DNA from: CAZHYV01 sp964537055
GTDB taxonomy: Bacteria; Myxococcota_A; Polyangia; Palsa-1104; JAEUJZ01
Direction: 5' to 3'
DNA length: 64,000 nucleotides
Assembly: GCA_964537055.1 (NCBI GenBank)
Contig: CAZHYV010000003.1
Span: forward strand, 62,001 to 126,000
A program made the translations under genes and the position numbers. The first letter of the stretch is position 1, and the number at the start of each line of letters is the position of its first letter. Of the stretch, positions 35,757-43,953 are shown piece after piece. The notes below the pieces were generated by a model. It had not been told where the DNA came from. It worked only from the letters and a program-made list of their open reading frames with translations, and searched no databases.

Positions 35757-36965
35757 CTAATTTTTCATCGATTCAGGGGCAAGCTTTTCAAAGAGGTAAA
35801 GCATCCTAAGTTTATTCCAATCATTGGGTTTCCCAAAGGGCCATCCATGAATAGGTCCCCAGCCCTCTTGGCGCATCGTATTAATAAGCTGGTTTAGATC
35901 GTACCGCTTATGGAGGTACATATTAAAGACACGGTCCTCCTGCCCTGCCGCTTTGACTTTGGCGCGCCGTTCAATCGTATAGCTTCCGGGAATCGCCACT
36001 GTAGAATAATCTAAAATAGAAGAATATTCTACTGACTTGAAACCTTCGCAATAACGCTTGAGTGTGCTAGTAAAAAATGATTCATAGTTGTGATCGATCT
36101 TTTTTAAAGCCGACTCGTTCAAACGTGGCTCTTTTAATTTTACTTCCTCGATTTGATCAGCGGGAGCCGCTACCATACTGAAGTCGATTAAAAAGGTATC
36201 TCCCGGTTGAAGTCCAGCAAGGCTATTACGTATAAAGAAAATTTCATTGCTTAGATTCGTCCATGTGTGCCCAAGCATCGTAACCAGCCGTTTTCGTTTC
36301 GCAGACGTTGGACTAAAAAACCTGATGTAACGCTGTAAGTAGTGGAAATTTCCCAGGATGGCAAAAAAATCGATATTAGGTTCTGCTCCCATCGAAGTCG
36401 TGGCTCGCTTTAACGCCAAACGAAGGAGGGGATGGCTTACATCTAATAGCAAGAGACGAATGGTTTTAAAATCACCTAAAAGATTTTGGGTCAGGTAGAT
36501 TTCTTTATCTCCATCCCCAGGACCGAGAGCAATGATATCAAGAGCTTCTGTTTTGTAGTACTCACGGTAAAAATGAGTAACCATCATCGCAGCTTCAGAG
36601 AATTGAGTATCAATCTGATTTCTGATCCGATAATTTGCTTGGGATGCAACTTTGAGCCAATTTCTAGCGCTAATGGGGTCGATGTAAAGGGAGGTCTGTT
36701 CGATATTACCTCCTGGACCCGAAAGCTGCGCTTCGAGCTCTTCCATTTCTTGAATGGTATCGTAATCTAACAGCATCCAGCAATTCGGAGAATTGGGCTG
36801 AAGTTCGCTGGTTTTCTCTCCGACCCCGAATTCCTCTAAAGCATTTATCCCTGATAGTTCCTTCGCAAAGCGGTGGAACTGTTGCTCATCCAAGGATTTT
36901 TTTTTCGTTTGTGTAGAGGTCTTTCGACGAGTTGGGCCATTGTCTTGATTCGGTTCGATACTCAT
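35757..36965 (-). CDS. EgtD-like SAM-dependent methyltransferase, paralogue 4 (extended)
   Basis: 402 residues from the ATG at 36965; an upstream TTG at 37001 is possible. It is homologous to the three tandem methyltransferases: GGNIEQTSLYIDPISARNW, LDIIALGPGDGDKEIYL (SAM motif I), RLLLLDVSHPLLRLA, LGNFHYLQRYIRFF, VTMLGHTWTNLSNE (Asn kept, as in paralogue 1) and PGDTFLIDFSMVAAP. It has about 80 extra N-terminal residues that are basic, Thr/Lys-rich and then acidic (RRKTSTQTKKKSL). The core is diverged from the tandem trio, suggesting an older duplication. Its neighbour is again an FHA-GGDEF gene. Confidence 0.78.
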   Translation of the reverse strand: MSIEPNQDNGPTRRKTSTQTKKKSLDEQQFHRFAKELSGINALEEFGVGEKTSELQPNSPNCWMLLDYDTIQEMEELEAQLSGPGGNIEQTSLYIDPISARNWLKVASQANYRIRNQIDTQFSEAAMMVTHFYREYYKTEALDIIALGPGDGDKEIYLTQNLLGDFKTIRLLLLDVSHPLLRLALKRATTSMGAEPNIDFFAILGNFHYLQRYIRFFSPTSAKRKRLVTMLGHTWTNLSNEIFFIRNSLAGLQPGDTFLIDFSMVAAPADQIEEVKLKEPRLNESALKKIDHNYESFFTSTLKRYCEGFKSVEYSSILDYSTVAIPGSYTIERRAKVKAAGQEDRVFNMYLHKRYDLNQLINTMRQEGWGPIHGWPFGKPNDWNKLRMLYLFEKLAPESMKN

Positions 36966-37082
36966 GTGGAACACGCAAACATATCCCTGAAAGCGCTGCA
37001 AGCAAAATATTCATCATCTTGCCGGAAATCATTTGCTATTTTAAGTAGATGGTTTCTTTCTTAATAAAGCCCTACCTATAAG

Positions 37083-39137
37083 TTACCTTATGGTAAGTTC
37101 CCATTTTTGCATTGCTTTCAATTCATCTCGCACCTTTGCGGCTTTTTCAAAATCAAGCTCTTCTGCGGCCTGGTGCATCTGTTTCTTCAATAATTCAATT
37201 TGTTGATGAAGCTCTTTTAAAGAAAGCGTACGAAAATCCTTCGTTGCTTCTTTTTTCATAGATTTGGATTTGCCTTTGCTACCATAGCTAGGTCGTTCTT
37301 CCGCAGCAAGCAGGGCCTCTTTATGATCGGCAGATGTTTCATAACGACGCATATCTTGGATCGATCGTTTTGCCGTTTGAGGAGTAACTCCATGGATACG
37401 GTTATACTCGGCCTGAATCTTCCGTCGACGTTCGGTTTCCGAAATACAGACCTGCATGGAACGAGTAATGCGATCTGCATACATAATCACGCGGCCCCGC
37501 ACATTTCTCGCGGCTCGACCACAAGTTTGGATTAAAGATCGTTCTGCTCGCAAAAACCCTTCTTTGTCTGCATCCAGGATAAGAACGAGCGAAACCTCAG
37601 GTAAGTCAAGCCCTTCTCGGAGAAGGTTGATTCCCACCAGTACATCAAAAACACCTCGTCTCAAATCTTGAAGGATCTCGGTGCGCTCTAGGGTCTCTAC
37701 ATCTGAGTGCAGATACCGAACTTTGATCCCGGCTTCGGCATAAAACTCTGTAAGCTGCTCCGCCATCCGTTTAGTTAAGGTGGTTACCAAAACCCGGTCC
37801 CCAATGGCAATCCGTTTCCGAATCTCTTCCATGGAATCATCCACTTGCTGAGCAACCGGACGAACTTCAATCTCAGGATCCAAAAGACCAGTCGGTCGAA
37901 TAATCTGCTCCACGACCACTCCTTGGCTTTGGGTGAGCTCATAGTCTCCAGGGGTCGCTGAAACAAAAATAGCCCGATGAATTCGTGATTCCCACTCTTC
38001 AAATTTAAGGGGGCGGTTATCAAGTGCAGAGGGTAGACGGAATCCATAATTGACCAGGTTTTCTTTTCGAGCACGATCACCCCGATACATCGCTTGGATT
38101 TGAGGAACTGTCTGGTGGCTTTCATCCACCAGCATCAGAAAGTCTTTAGGGAAATAGTCAATCAAGGTTGCGGGTGGCTCTCCGGGAGCACTTCCACGTA
38201 GATGCCGCGAATAGTTTTCGATCCCATTACAGTGACCCATTTGATCAAGCATTTCTAAATCGAACAAAGTTCTTTGTTCCAGTCTTTGGGCCTCCACCAG
38301 CTGCATGGTATCTTTCAGAAGGCGTAACCGTTCGCGGAGCTCCTCTTTAATCGAAACCATTGCTTTGACCAGCGCATCTGTCGGGGTTACATATTGGGAC
38401 CCTGGAAAGATGGCCACATAGGACAATTTTCGCAGAACCCGTCCTCGCAAGGGATCGACTTCTGCGATGGAATCAATTTCATCACCAAACCATTCAATCC
38501 GAATGGCAATCTCTTCTTCAAAGGGAGGAAAAATATCAACTGCATCGCCACGAACACGAAACGTTCCTCGATGAAAATCAATATCGTTTCGTTCGTACTG
38601 CAGCTCAACCAGCCTCCTTAGGACCGCATCCCTCAGCACGGCTTGCCCTACCTCTAAGGGCAGGACCATTTCCCGGTAAAACTCAGGATCACCGATACCA
38701 TAGATGCAGGAAACAGAGGCGACAATAATGACATCCCGCCTCGAAACCAGCGCATGCATTGCCGAGTGACGCATCCGATCAATCTCCTCGTTGATCATTG
38801 CGTCTTTTTCGATATAAGTATCGGACGAGGGAACGTACGCTTCTGGCTGATAGTAGTCGTAATAGGAAACAAAATACTCAACTGCGTTCTCGGGGAAAAG
38901 CTCGCGGAATTCGCTATAAAGCTGGGCGGCCAGGGTTTTGTTATGTGCAATAATCAACGTAGGTTTTTGAACAGCTTCGATGACGCAAGCGCATGTGAAC
39001 GTTTTTCCTGATCCTGTCAAACCTAGCAGTGTTTGGGTTCGGTCCCCTCGGTTCAATCCTTCAACCAATTGTTGGATCGCTTTAGGTTGATCGCCTCGAG
39101 GTTTATACTCAGAGACTAGTTTGAATGGTTTATTCAT
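37083..39137 (-). CDS. uvrB: Excinuclease ABC subunit B
   Basis: 684 residues; the damage-verifying helicase-like subunit of nucleotide excision repair. Walker A is GLTGSGKT (39-46). The beta-hairpin region VSYYDYYQPEAYVP, the DExx motif LVDESHQ, and helicase motifs including LREGLDLPEVSLVLILD and QTCGRAARN are all canonical. The C-terminal UVR domain (LKKQMHQAAEELDFEKAAKVRDEL) that binds UvrC is present. Length is normal. No uvrA or uvrC is in the window. No strong ribosome-binding site precedes the ATG. Confidence 0.97.
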   Translation of the reverse strand: MNKPFKLVSEYKPRGDQPKAIQQLVEGLNRGDRTQTLLGLTGSGKTFTCACVIEAVQKPTLIIAHNKTLAAQLYSEFRELFPENAVEYFVSYYDYYQPEAYVPSSDTYIEKDAMINEEIDRMRHSAMHALVSRRDVIIVASVSCIYGIGDPEFYREMVLPLEVGQAVLRDAVLRRLVELQYERNDIDFHRGTFRVRGDAVDIFPPFEEEIAIRIEWFGDEIDSIAEVDPLRGRVLRKLSYVAIFPGSQYVTPTDALVKAMVSIKEELRERLRLLKDTMQLVEAQRLEQRTLFDLEMLDQMGHCNGIENYSRHLRGSAPGEPPATLIDYFPKDFLMLVDESHQTVPQIQAMYRGDRARKENLVNYGFRLPSALDNRPLKFEEWESRIHRAIFVSATPGDYELTQSQGVVVEQIIRPTGLLDPEIEVRPVAQQVDDSMEEIRKRIAIGDRVLVTTLTKRMAEQLTEFYAEAGIKVRYLHSDVETLERTEILQDLRRGVFDVLVGINLLREGLDLPEVSLVLILDADKEGFLRAERSLIQTCGRAARNVRGRVIMYADRITRSMQVCISETERRRKIQAEYNRIHGVTPQTAKRSIQDMRRYETSADHKEALLAAEERPSYGSKGKSKSMKKEATKDFRTLSLKELHQQIELLKKQMHQAAEELDFEKAAKVRDELKAMQKWELTIR

Positions 39138-39186
39138 GGGAGTAGGCTCTTGTGATAAGGAGAAATTTGTTGTCCACGATGGTCTT

Positions 39187-39648
39187 TCACTGTGAAACGA
39201 TGCTTCTTATGATTGCTTCCTGTCGTTCTGGAGAAGCACGAAGCACCTTTTTAGAAAATCTATGGGCAAGAAGACACAATACAGCAATGGTTGCTCCCGC
39301 TATCGGTAAAAGGAAAGGCCGAGTTGTTGCGTAGTGATAGAAGGAAGGGAGATCTACTATCGATTCGGGGAGAGCACGCACACCCTCGACCATGGCCAGA
39401 ATTCCGACTGCAATCGCACCAAGCCCTAGCGCGAGGAGGAACGTACGTAGGAAGGCGACAAGAATTGATTTTAGGCTTAAGGGAAGCCGATGCCCACGGA
39501 ATGAACGACCTTCTTCCGAAATAACCCAATACGTCCGAAGGGGCAAAATAGGAATGTACATAATATGAAAAAACCGGGTGGCTACATAAGAACCATCCGG
39601 CATTTCATCGACGACTCCACAAAGACGAGTTCCGTAGATAATAACCAT
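39187..39648 (-). CDS. Two-helix membrane protein of unknown function
   Basis: 153 residues. A soluble N-terminal ~60 residues (VIIYGTRLCGVVDEMPDGSY, FFHIMYIPILPLRTYWVI) precedes two membrane segments (about residues 63-88, LVAFLRTFLLALGLGAIAVG, and 110-130, FLLPIAGATIAVLCLL). The N-terminal pattern, GTRLxGxVDE then ATRFFHxxxxPxxPLxT, recalls a conserved family in myxobacteria whose role is unknown. A G-rich stretch (TAGGGTGGG) precedes the ATG. It lies 49 bases downstream of the uvrB start, on the same strand and upstream of uvrB. Confidence 0.65.
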   Translation of the reverse strand: MVIIYGTRLCGVVDEMPDGSYVATRFFHIMYIPILPLRTYWVISEEGRSFRGHRLPLSLKSILVAFLRTFLLALGLGAIAVGILAMVEGVRALPESIVDLPSFYHYATTRPFLLPIAGATIAVLCLLAHRFSKKVLRASPERQEAIIRSIVSQ

Positions 39649-39811
39649 AAACCCACCCTACTAAGGATCGGGAGGGATGTCAATCCGTTCTCACAGGGAG
39701 AAAAGCCGGCGAGGATGAAGTTGCCTCCTATCACATCAAGTCGACAGATAAGACGAGGGAGAAAGGTAGATAATGGGTGCTTCAGAAGATCCGAACAGAG
39801 GTTTCAGTGTT

Positions 39812-41548
39812 TTATCTTCGGGCTCGGGTAAGTTCTTGTTTGGCTTTTTCGTAAGTAGGATCTGCCTGGACTGCCAGTTCAAAATCACTTGCACCATCTC
39901 CCCCTAGGTGTTGGGCCTGTTTCCCATCCAGATAGTGAATCCTTGCTTTGATCCGTGATTTCTGGGGATGGGTAGGGTATAGAAGAAGGGCCTTACGCAG
40001 ATATCCTAGCGCTTGCGAGATCAATTTTTGATCCGATCGTTCTTCTCCTTGCTGTGCCAATTGCTCGCCGTATTGGTAAAAAGCATCACCCATTTCTGTT
40101 CGGGCTGCATACTTAGGATGTTCAGCCAGGATCCATTGGTATGTATCTGTCGCTTGCTTAAGCTGCCCATTGCGTTCCTGAGCTTTGGCCTGCTCGAACA
40201 GAGAGTCCAACTGATGCTCTCGCCGACTATCGTAGTAGTCAAAAAGCTGGAGGGCCATCTGTTTTAGGCTAGCACTGCCCTTGAGTAATTTTAGCTCAGT
40301 CAGCTTGCGGCGCATCAAATGTTCGGCCAGCTGCCGGAAGTCATCAAAGTCCTGTTTGGCATAAGAGGCTGTAATTCCCCCGGGTAATTTTCGGTACCGT
40401 TTGGATACTGGGTCTGGAGCAGGTCCTTCTATGTACCTCATCCACGCAGTACGAGCCGCCTGCCTGGTAGATGCAGAATTATCATTTATGTATGGGAAGA
40501 CAGCGTCAACAAAATCACGGTACTGGGTTTCTCCGTATACTTTAAAAAGTTCAAGTTGCATATCTTTGGAGGGAGCGCTAGAGAGCGCTTTTTTCGCACT
40601 CTGCCGGTCTAATCGCTCTAGCTGATAATTTGCATATTTACTCTTTGCACCTCTGTCTGGATCTTTCACAGGCTCCAGTCCCTGTTTTTTAGCTTCTCGG
40701 TCTTTTAATGCATAACGAGTATAGGCAATGCGAACTAGTTCAGGCACTGCATAATCTCCCATGCTACGGAGAACCCGACCGCACTCATCCCGGAAAACAC
40801 CCTGGTGCATGAATGCAAACGCGAAGATAGGCTGAGTCATATGAGGATTCCCCTGAGCGCCTACTTTTCCTAACGCCCGAAGGAGAGCAACCCGAAAAAG
40901 CATTTGAGCGCGGAGCGTTGCAAAAGGCGCCATGCCCCGAGAAGAGGAAAGAAACATCTTTCGTTCTTTCCCCAAATCTGCAATCGCTGATTTCCACTCT
41001 TTTTCATCTACCTTTGCCAGTGCGCTAAGCCAATCCACCTCTTTGGGGAGCGATTCAGCGCTTGGTTTAAAGTTAGGATCCATCTCTGGCGGGAGTTGGC
41101 CATGCTTTTTTGAAGGCGTTGCAAGCTGGTGTCGTACATACCACATCGGCGCCTTCTTATTTGGGTCTTTTCCGTACAGAGGGTTTGGAAATTCTCCAAA
41201 AATGGCCCATACGATGCCTCGCATCGCCACAACAGGATACTCGCGTTCAGGAAGAAGACCTTGCAATGCCTGAAGATAAGCTTCAATAACGATAGGCTCT
41301 GCTTTGGCAATCGCTTCTGCCGCCTCTAGACGTTTTTGAGAATCTCCAGATAGAAGGTGTTGGTAATATTGGTCTAGCATCTTCTTTGTCTTCTCCACTT
41401 GTTCGTTATAAACAATCGTGGGCATAGAAGAACTTGTCGGTAGAGAAGAAGAAGCCAGGGCGCTTCCTCCAATGGTGGGTAGTGCAAGAAGCGTTAGGGT
41501 CAATACTAGGGTCTGCTTAAGATTTTTTAATACAAAGTTCCGATTCAT
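39812..41548 (-). CDS. Secreted HEAT-repeat and TPR protein
   Basis: 578 residues with a signal peptide (LKQTLVLTLTLLALPTIGGSALA). The middle consists of helical HEAT-like repeats (SGDSQKRLEAAEAIAKAEP, MGDYAVPELVRIAYTRYAL, NSASTRQAARTAWMRYIEG). The C-terminal ~140 residues are TPR-like helices (ERNGQLKQATDTYQWILAEHP, ISQALGYLRKALLLYPTHP, ASDFELAVQADPTYEKAKQ). Such proteins are scaffolds, typically periplasmic or lipid-bilayer associated. No enzyme motif is seen. Confidence 0.75.
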   Translation of the reverse strand: MNRNFVLKNLKQTLVLTLTLLALPTIGGSALASSSLPTSSSMPTIVYNEQVEKTKKMLDQYYQHLLSGDSQKRLEAAEAIAKAEPIVIEAYLQALQGLLPEREYPVVAMRGIVWAIFGEFPNPLYGKDPNKKAPMWYVRHQLATPSKKHGQLPPEMDPNFKPSAESLPKEVDWLSALAKVDEKEWKSAIADLGKERKMFLSSSRGMAPFATLRAQMLFRVALLRALGKVGAQGNPHMTQPIFAFAFMHQGVFRDECGRVLRSMGDYAVPELVRIAYTRYALKDREAKKQGLEPVKDPDRGAKSKYANYQLERLDRQSAKKALSSAPSKDMQLELFKVYGETQYRDFVDAVFPYINDNSASTRQAARTAWMRYIEGPAPDPVSKRYRKLPGGITASYAKQDFDDFRQLAEHLMRRKLTELKLLKGSASLKQMALQLFDYYDSRREHQLDSLFEQAKAQERNGQLKQATDTYQWILAEHPKYAARTEMGDAFYQYGEQLAQQGEERSDQKLISQALGYLRKALLLYPTHPQKSRIKARIHYLDGKQAQHLGGDGASDFELAVQADPTYEKAKQELTRARR

Positions 41549-41574
41549 GAGATTTTTTCAATTTGCATCCGGAG

Positions 41575-41763
41575 ATGCCTAAAATTTCTGCCAGGATACT
41601 AGAAGTGACCTCGGAAATCAAGCGAGTGGTGGGAGAAGCGAAGATCCTTGCAAAAAATGCACACAAGGCGTCTATTCGCCTGGTAGTCAGCAATAAGGAC
41701 AGCAACAAAATTTTAGAAAATTGGATGGCTCAAAACAAACGAATGTTTATCGTATGTTTATGA
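41575..41763 (+). CDS. Tiny coiled-coil ORF coupled to a lipoprotein
   Basis: 62 residues from an ATG preceded by CCGGAG. The sequence ARILEVTSEIKRVVGEAKIL then AKNAHKASIRL resembles the tip of a chemoreceptor signalling hairpin (the LALNAxIEAAR region), though with Lys and His at positions normally hydrophobic or Ala. Its TGA stop overlaps the ATG of the next gene (ATGA), which argues that it is translated. It may be a fragment of a methyl-accepting protein or a chance coiled coil. Confidence 0.35.
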   Translation: MPKISARILEVTSEIKRVVGEAKILAKNAHKASIRLVVSNKDSNKILENWMAQNKRMFIVCL

Positions 41764-42152
41764 GATGCCTTTACCAAACCCTACTTGGAAGTTGTTTCTT
41801 TCTTTTTATGCAGGCCAACTGTTCCTCTTTTTTAGAGAGTGACAAAGATGTTGGTGATTCTTGCAAAGATAGCAATGAATGCTCATCAAAGGTATGTACA
41901 AAGTATCCGTTTGAAGAAAATGGAAAGTGCGATTTGAACCCAAACCAAAAAGCAATTGGTCAAAGCTGTACATTAGACTCTGATTGCTCCTCAAACAACT
42001 GTGATCGTTCGCTTGTTTTTACGTGGAGATGCGCGAGCAAAGCCCCCGTTTCTTCTAGCCAGCTCAAACAGAATATAAATATTGTCAATGACCGATTGAA
42101 ACAGAAAGAGACTCCAGAAATTCCCAAAATTGACACATCTTCGGATCCTTAA
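41760..42152 (+). CDS. Cys-rich lipoprotein
   Basis: 130 residues. I chose the ATG at 41760 because it overlaps the preceding stop; one two codons earlier (41754) is possible. A hydrophobic signal (LYQTLLGSCFFLFMQA) ends in the attachment Cys (QANCSS). The mature part has two Cys-rich modules of the form GDSCKDSNECSSKVC and GQSCTLDSDCSSNNC, a pattern common in myxobacterial surface proteins, then a Pro/Lys tail. Adhesion or cell-surface structure is a guess. Confidence 0.7.
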   Translation: MRCLYQTLLGSCFFLFMQANCSSFLESDKDVGDSCKDSNECSSKVCTKYPFEENGKCDLNPNQKAIGQSCTLDSDCSSNNCDRSLVFTWRCASKAPVSSSQLKQNINIVNDRLKQKETPEIPKIDTSSDP

Positions 42153-42173
42153 AAAAGAAACCGAAAAATCTTA

Positions 42174-42201
42174 TTGACTTCTATTTGGAATACATTAGTA
42201 T
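42174..42201 (+). promoter_or_regulatory. Candidate promoter of the initiator tRNA
   Basis: TTGACT at 42174-42179 and TAGTAT at 42196-42201 are separated by 16 bases. Transcription would start near 42208, just before the tRNA at 42216. Confidence 0.4.
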
Positions 42202-42215
42202 ACACACACTCCTAT

Positions 42216-42289
<74 letters not shown>

Positions 42290-42359
42290 CTTTTTCTTCC
42301 TCTCCCTCCTAGCCTGATTTATACTTCGCACACAAATCTTGCAAAAAAGGCTTTTTGTG

Positions 42360-43403
42360 ATGATGAATCAGCTTCTGTTTGAATTTAAACGGTATCTGGT
42401 GACCGAGCGTCACGCTTCTCCAAATACGCTTCGGGCCTATCTGGCAAATGTGGAAGAGTGTATCACCTATGTGAAAAATTATCTCCATCGTGAAATCTCA
42501 CCGAAGGATTTTACGCTTGCCCATGTGCGAAAATTTCTAGCCTCGGCACATGAAGTAAATCAACCTGCAACAGTTGCTAGAAAACTAGCGGCACTGCGTT
42601 CTTTCCTCAATTACCTAAAGAAACAAGAACTTGTTGAACAAAATATCGCCAAACTCATCCGTCCTAAAAAACTTCCCAAAAAGCTTGCCCAAGTCCTCAC
42701 CCCCGAACAAACGACAGCCCTTTTAGAGTCCCCCAAGCAAGCACTAGCTTCGTTATCTGACAGGGTCTCTGTTGCTGAACGCCTTCGAAACCAAGCATTG
42801 CTAGAAATTTTGTATGGGGCAGGGTTGCGCGTCAGCGAAGCCTGTTCTCTCAATCTTCCTGATATTACTTTTGATCCGCTGGTGGAGCAAAAAAACCCTC
42901 TTCTCACCATTCATGTGAAACAAGGGAAGGGGCAAAAGGAACGCGTCGTTTTTGCTGGAGAGAAGGCAAAAAAGGCTCTGCTTGATTACCTAAAGCAAAG
43001 GCCAGATCTTATCCCCTCAGGCCTTACTCCTTCAAAAATAGATGCGACAAATGACACGGCAGTGTTTATATCTAAAAAAGGGAAGCGGTTGGGTGTTCGC
43101 TGTGTCAGACGTATTTTAGACCAGCATGCAATGGAGGCCGGAATACCGAAGACACACCCGCACGCATTGCGTCATAGTTTTGCCACCCATTTGCTTGGGT
43201 CCGGAGCGGATCTCCGCTCCATTCAAGCATTACTTGGGCACTCTCAACTATCCACAACAGCTCGATATGCGCACGTCAATTTGCAGTACTTGATCGAGCA
43301 GTACAGCCGCCATCCCCATATGGAGATGTCTTTGGGCGGGATGTCCTCTTTAGAATCAGATTCGCCTACGGTAGAAGATGTGTTAGAACCACAGAAAGTG
43401 TAG
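42360..43403 (+). CDS. xerC: Tyrosine recombinase XerC
   Basis: 347 residues; resolves chromosome dimers at dif with XerD. The N-terminal SAM-like core-binding domain (FEFKRYLVTERHASPNTLRAY) is followed by the catalytic domain, with GAGLRVSEACSL (Arg), GKGQKERVV (Lys), HPHALRHSFATHLL (His-x-x-Arg), LGHSQLSTTARYAH (His, and the nucleophilic Tyr in RYAHV). I call it XerC rather than XerD because hslV and hslU follow directly, the arrangement of the B. subtilis codV-clpQ-clpY operon. The start is one of two adjacent ATGs; AAAAGG lies upstream. An insert of about 15 residues before the catalytic Arg block is slightly unusual. Confidence 0.9.
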   Translation: MMNQLLFEFKRYLVTERHASPNTLRAYLANVEECITYVKNYLHREISPKDFTLAHVRKFLASAHEVNQPATVARKLAALRSFLNYLKKQELVEQNIAKLIRPKKLPKKLAQVLTPEQTTALLESPKQALASLSDRVSVAERLRNQALLEILYGAGLRVSEACSLNLPDITFDPLVEQKNPLLTIHVKQGKGQKERVVFAGEKAKKALLDYLKQRPDLIPSGLTPSKIDATNDTAVFISKKGKRLGVRCVRRILDQHAMEAGIPKTHPHALRHSFATHLLGSGADLRSIQALLGHSQLSTTARYAHVNLQYLIEQYSRHPHMEMSLGGMSSLESDSPTVEDVLEPQKV

Positions 43404-43413
43404 GATACCTCGT

Positions 43414-43953
43414 ATGAATCAATCGTTTCATGCCACAACCATTTTAGCAGTGCGGCGTGGGAGCCATGTCGTAATTGGTGGCGACGGACAAGTCACTTTA
43501 GGAAATACCATTATGAAGGCAGGTGCAAAAAAGGTAAGACGGATGGCCGATGGAAAAATTATTGGAGGATTTGCTGGATCCGCAGCGGATGGGATTGCTC
43601 TGTTTGAGCGCCTTGAGGGCAAACTCAGGGAGATGGGAAGCCAGTTGTCTCGGGCCGCGGTGGAGCTTGCAAAAGAGTGGCGTCTCGACCGTGCCCTACG
43701 GAGGTTAGAGGCCATGCTATTAGTCGCTGATCGAGAGAAAACCCTACTGATTTCTGGTACGGGAGACGTAATTGAACCCGAGCATGGAGTTGTCTCTATT
43801 GGCTCTGGCAGTGGGTTTGCTCTTGCTGCGGCACGGGCTCTTTTAGAGGAAACCGATCTATCCCCACGGGACATCGCTAAGAAAGCGCTTCATATTGCGG
43901 GAGACATTTGCATCTATACTAATAAACAATTCACATTTGAGGAAATTCAATGA
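43414..43953 (+). CDS. hslV: ATP-dependent protease peptidase subunit HslV
   Basis: 179 residues; the threonine-protease core of the HslUV (ClpQY) complex. A seven-residue propeptide (MNQSFHA) precedes the catalytic Thr8 (TTILAVRRGSHVV). GGDGQVTLGNTIMK and RKMADGKIIGGFAGSAAD-like blocks (VRRMADGKIIGGFAGS) are canonical. It sits 10 bases after xerC, and its stop overlaps the hslU ATG by four bases, so the three genes form an operon. Confidence 0.97.
   Translation: MNQSFHATTILAVRRGSHVVIGGDGQVTLGNTIMKAGAKKVRRMADGKIIGGFAGSAADGIALFERLEGKLREMGSQLSRAAVELAKEWRLDRALRRLEAMLLVADREKTLLISGTGDVIEPEHGVVSIGSGSGFALAAARALLEETDLSPRDIAKKALHIAGDICIYTNKQFTFEEIQ

Noticed and set aside
42344..42359. Small A/T hairpin around the xerC ribosome-binding site
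   Set aside because: Only A-T pairs with a tight loop; too weak to call a regulator.
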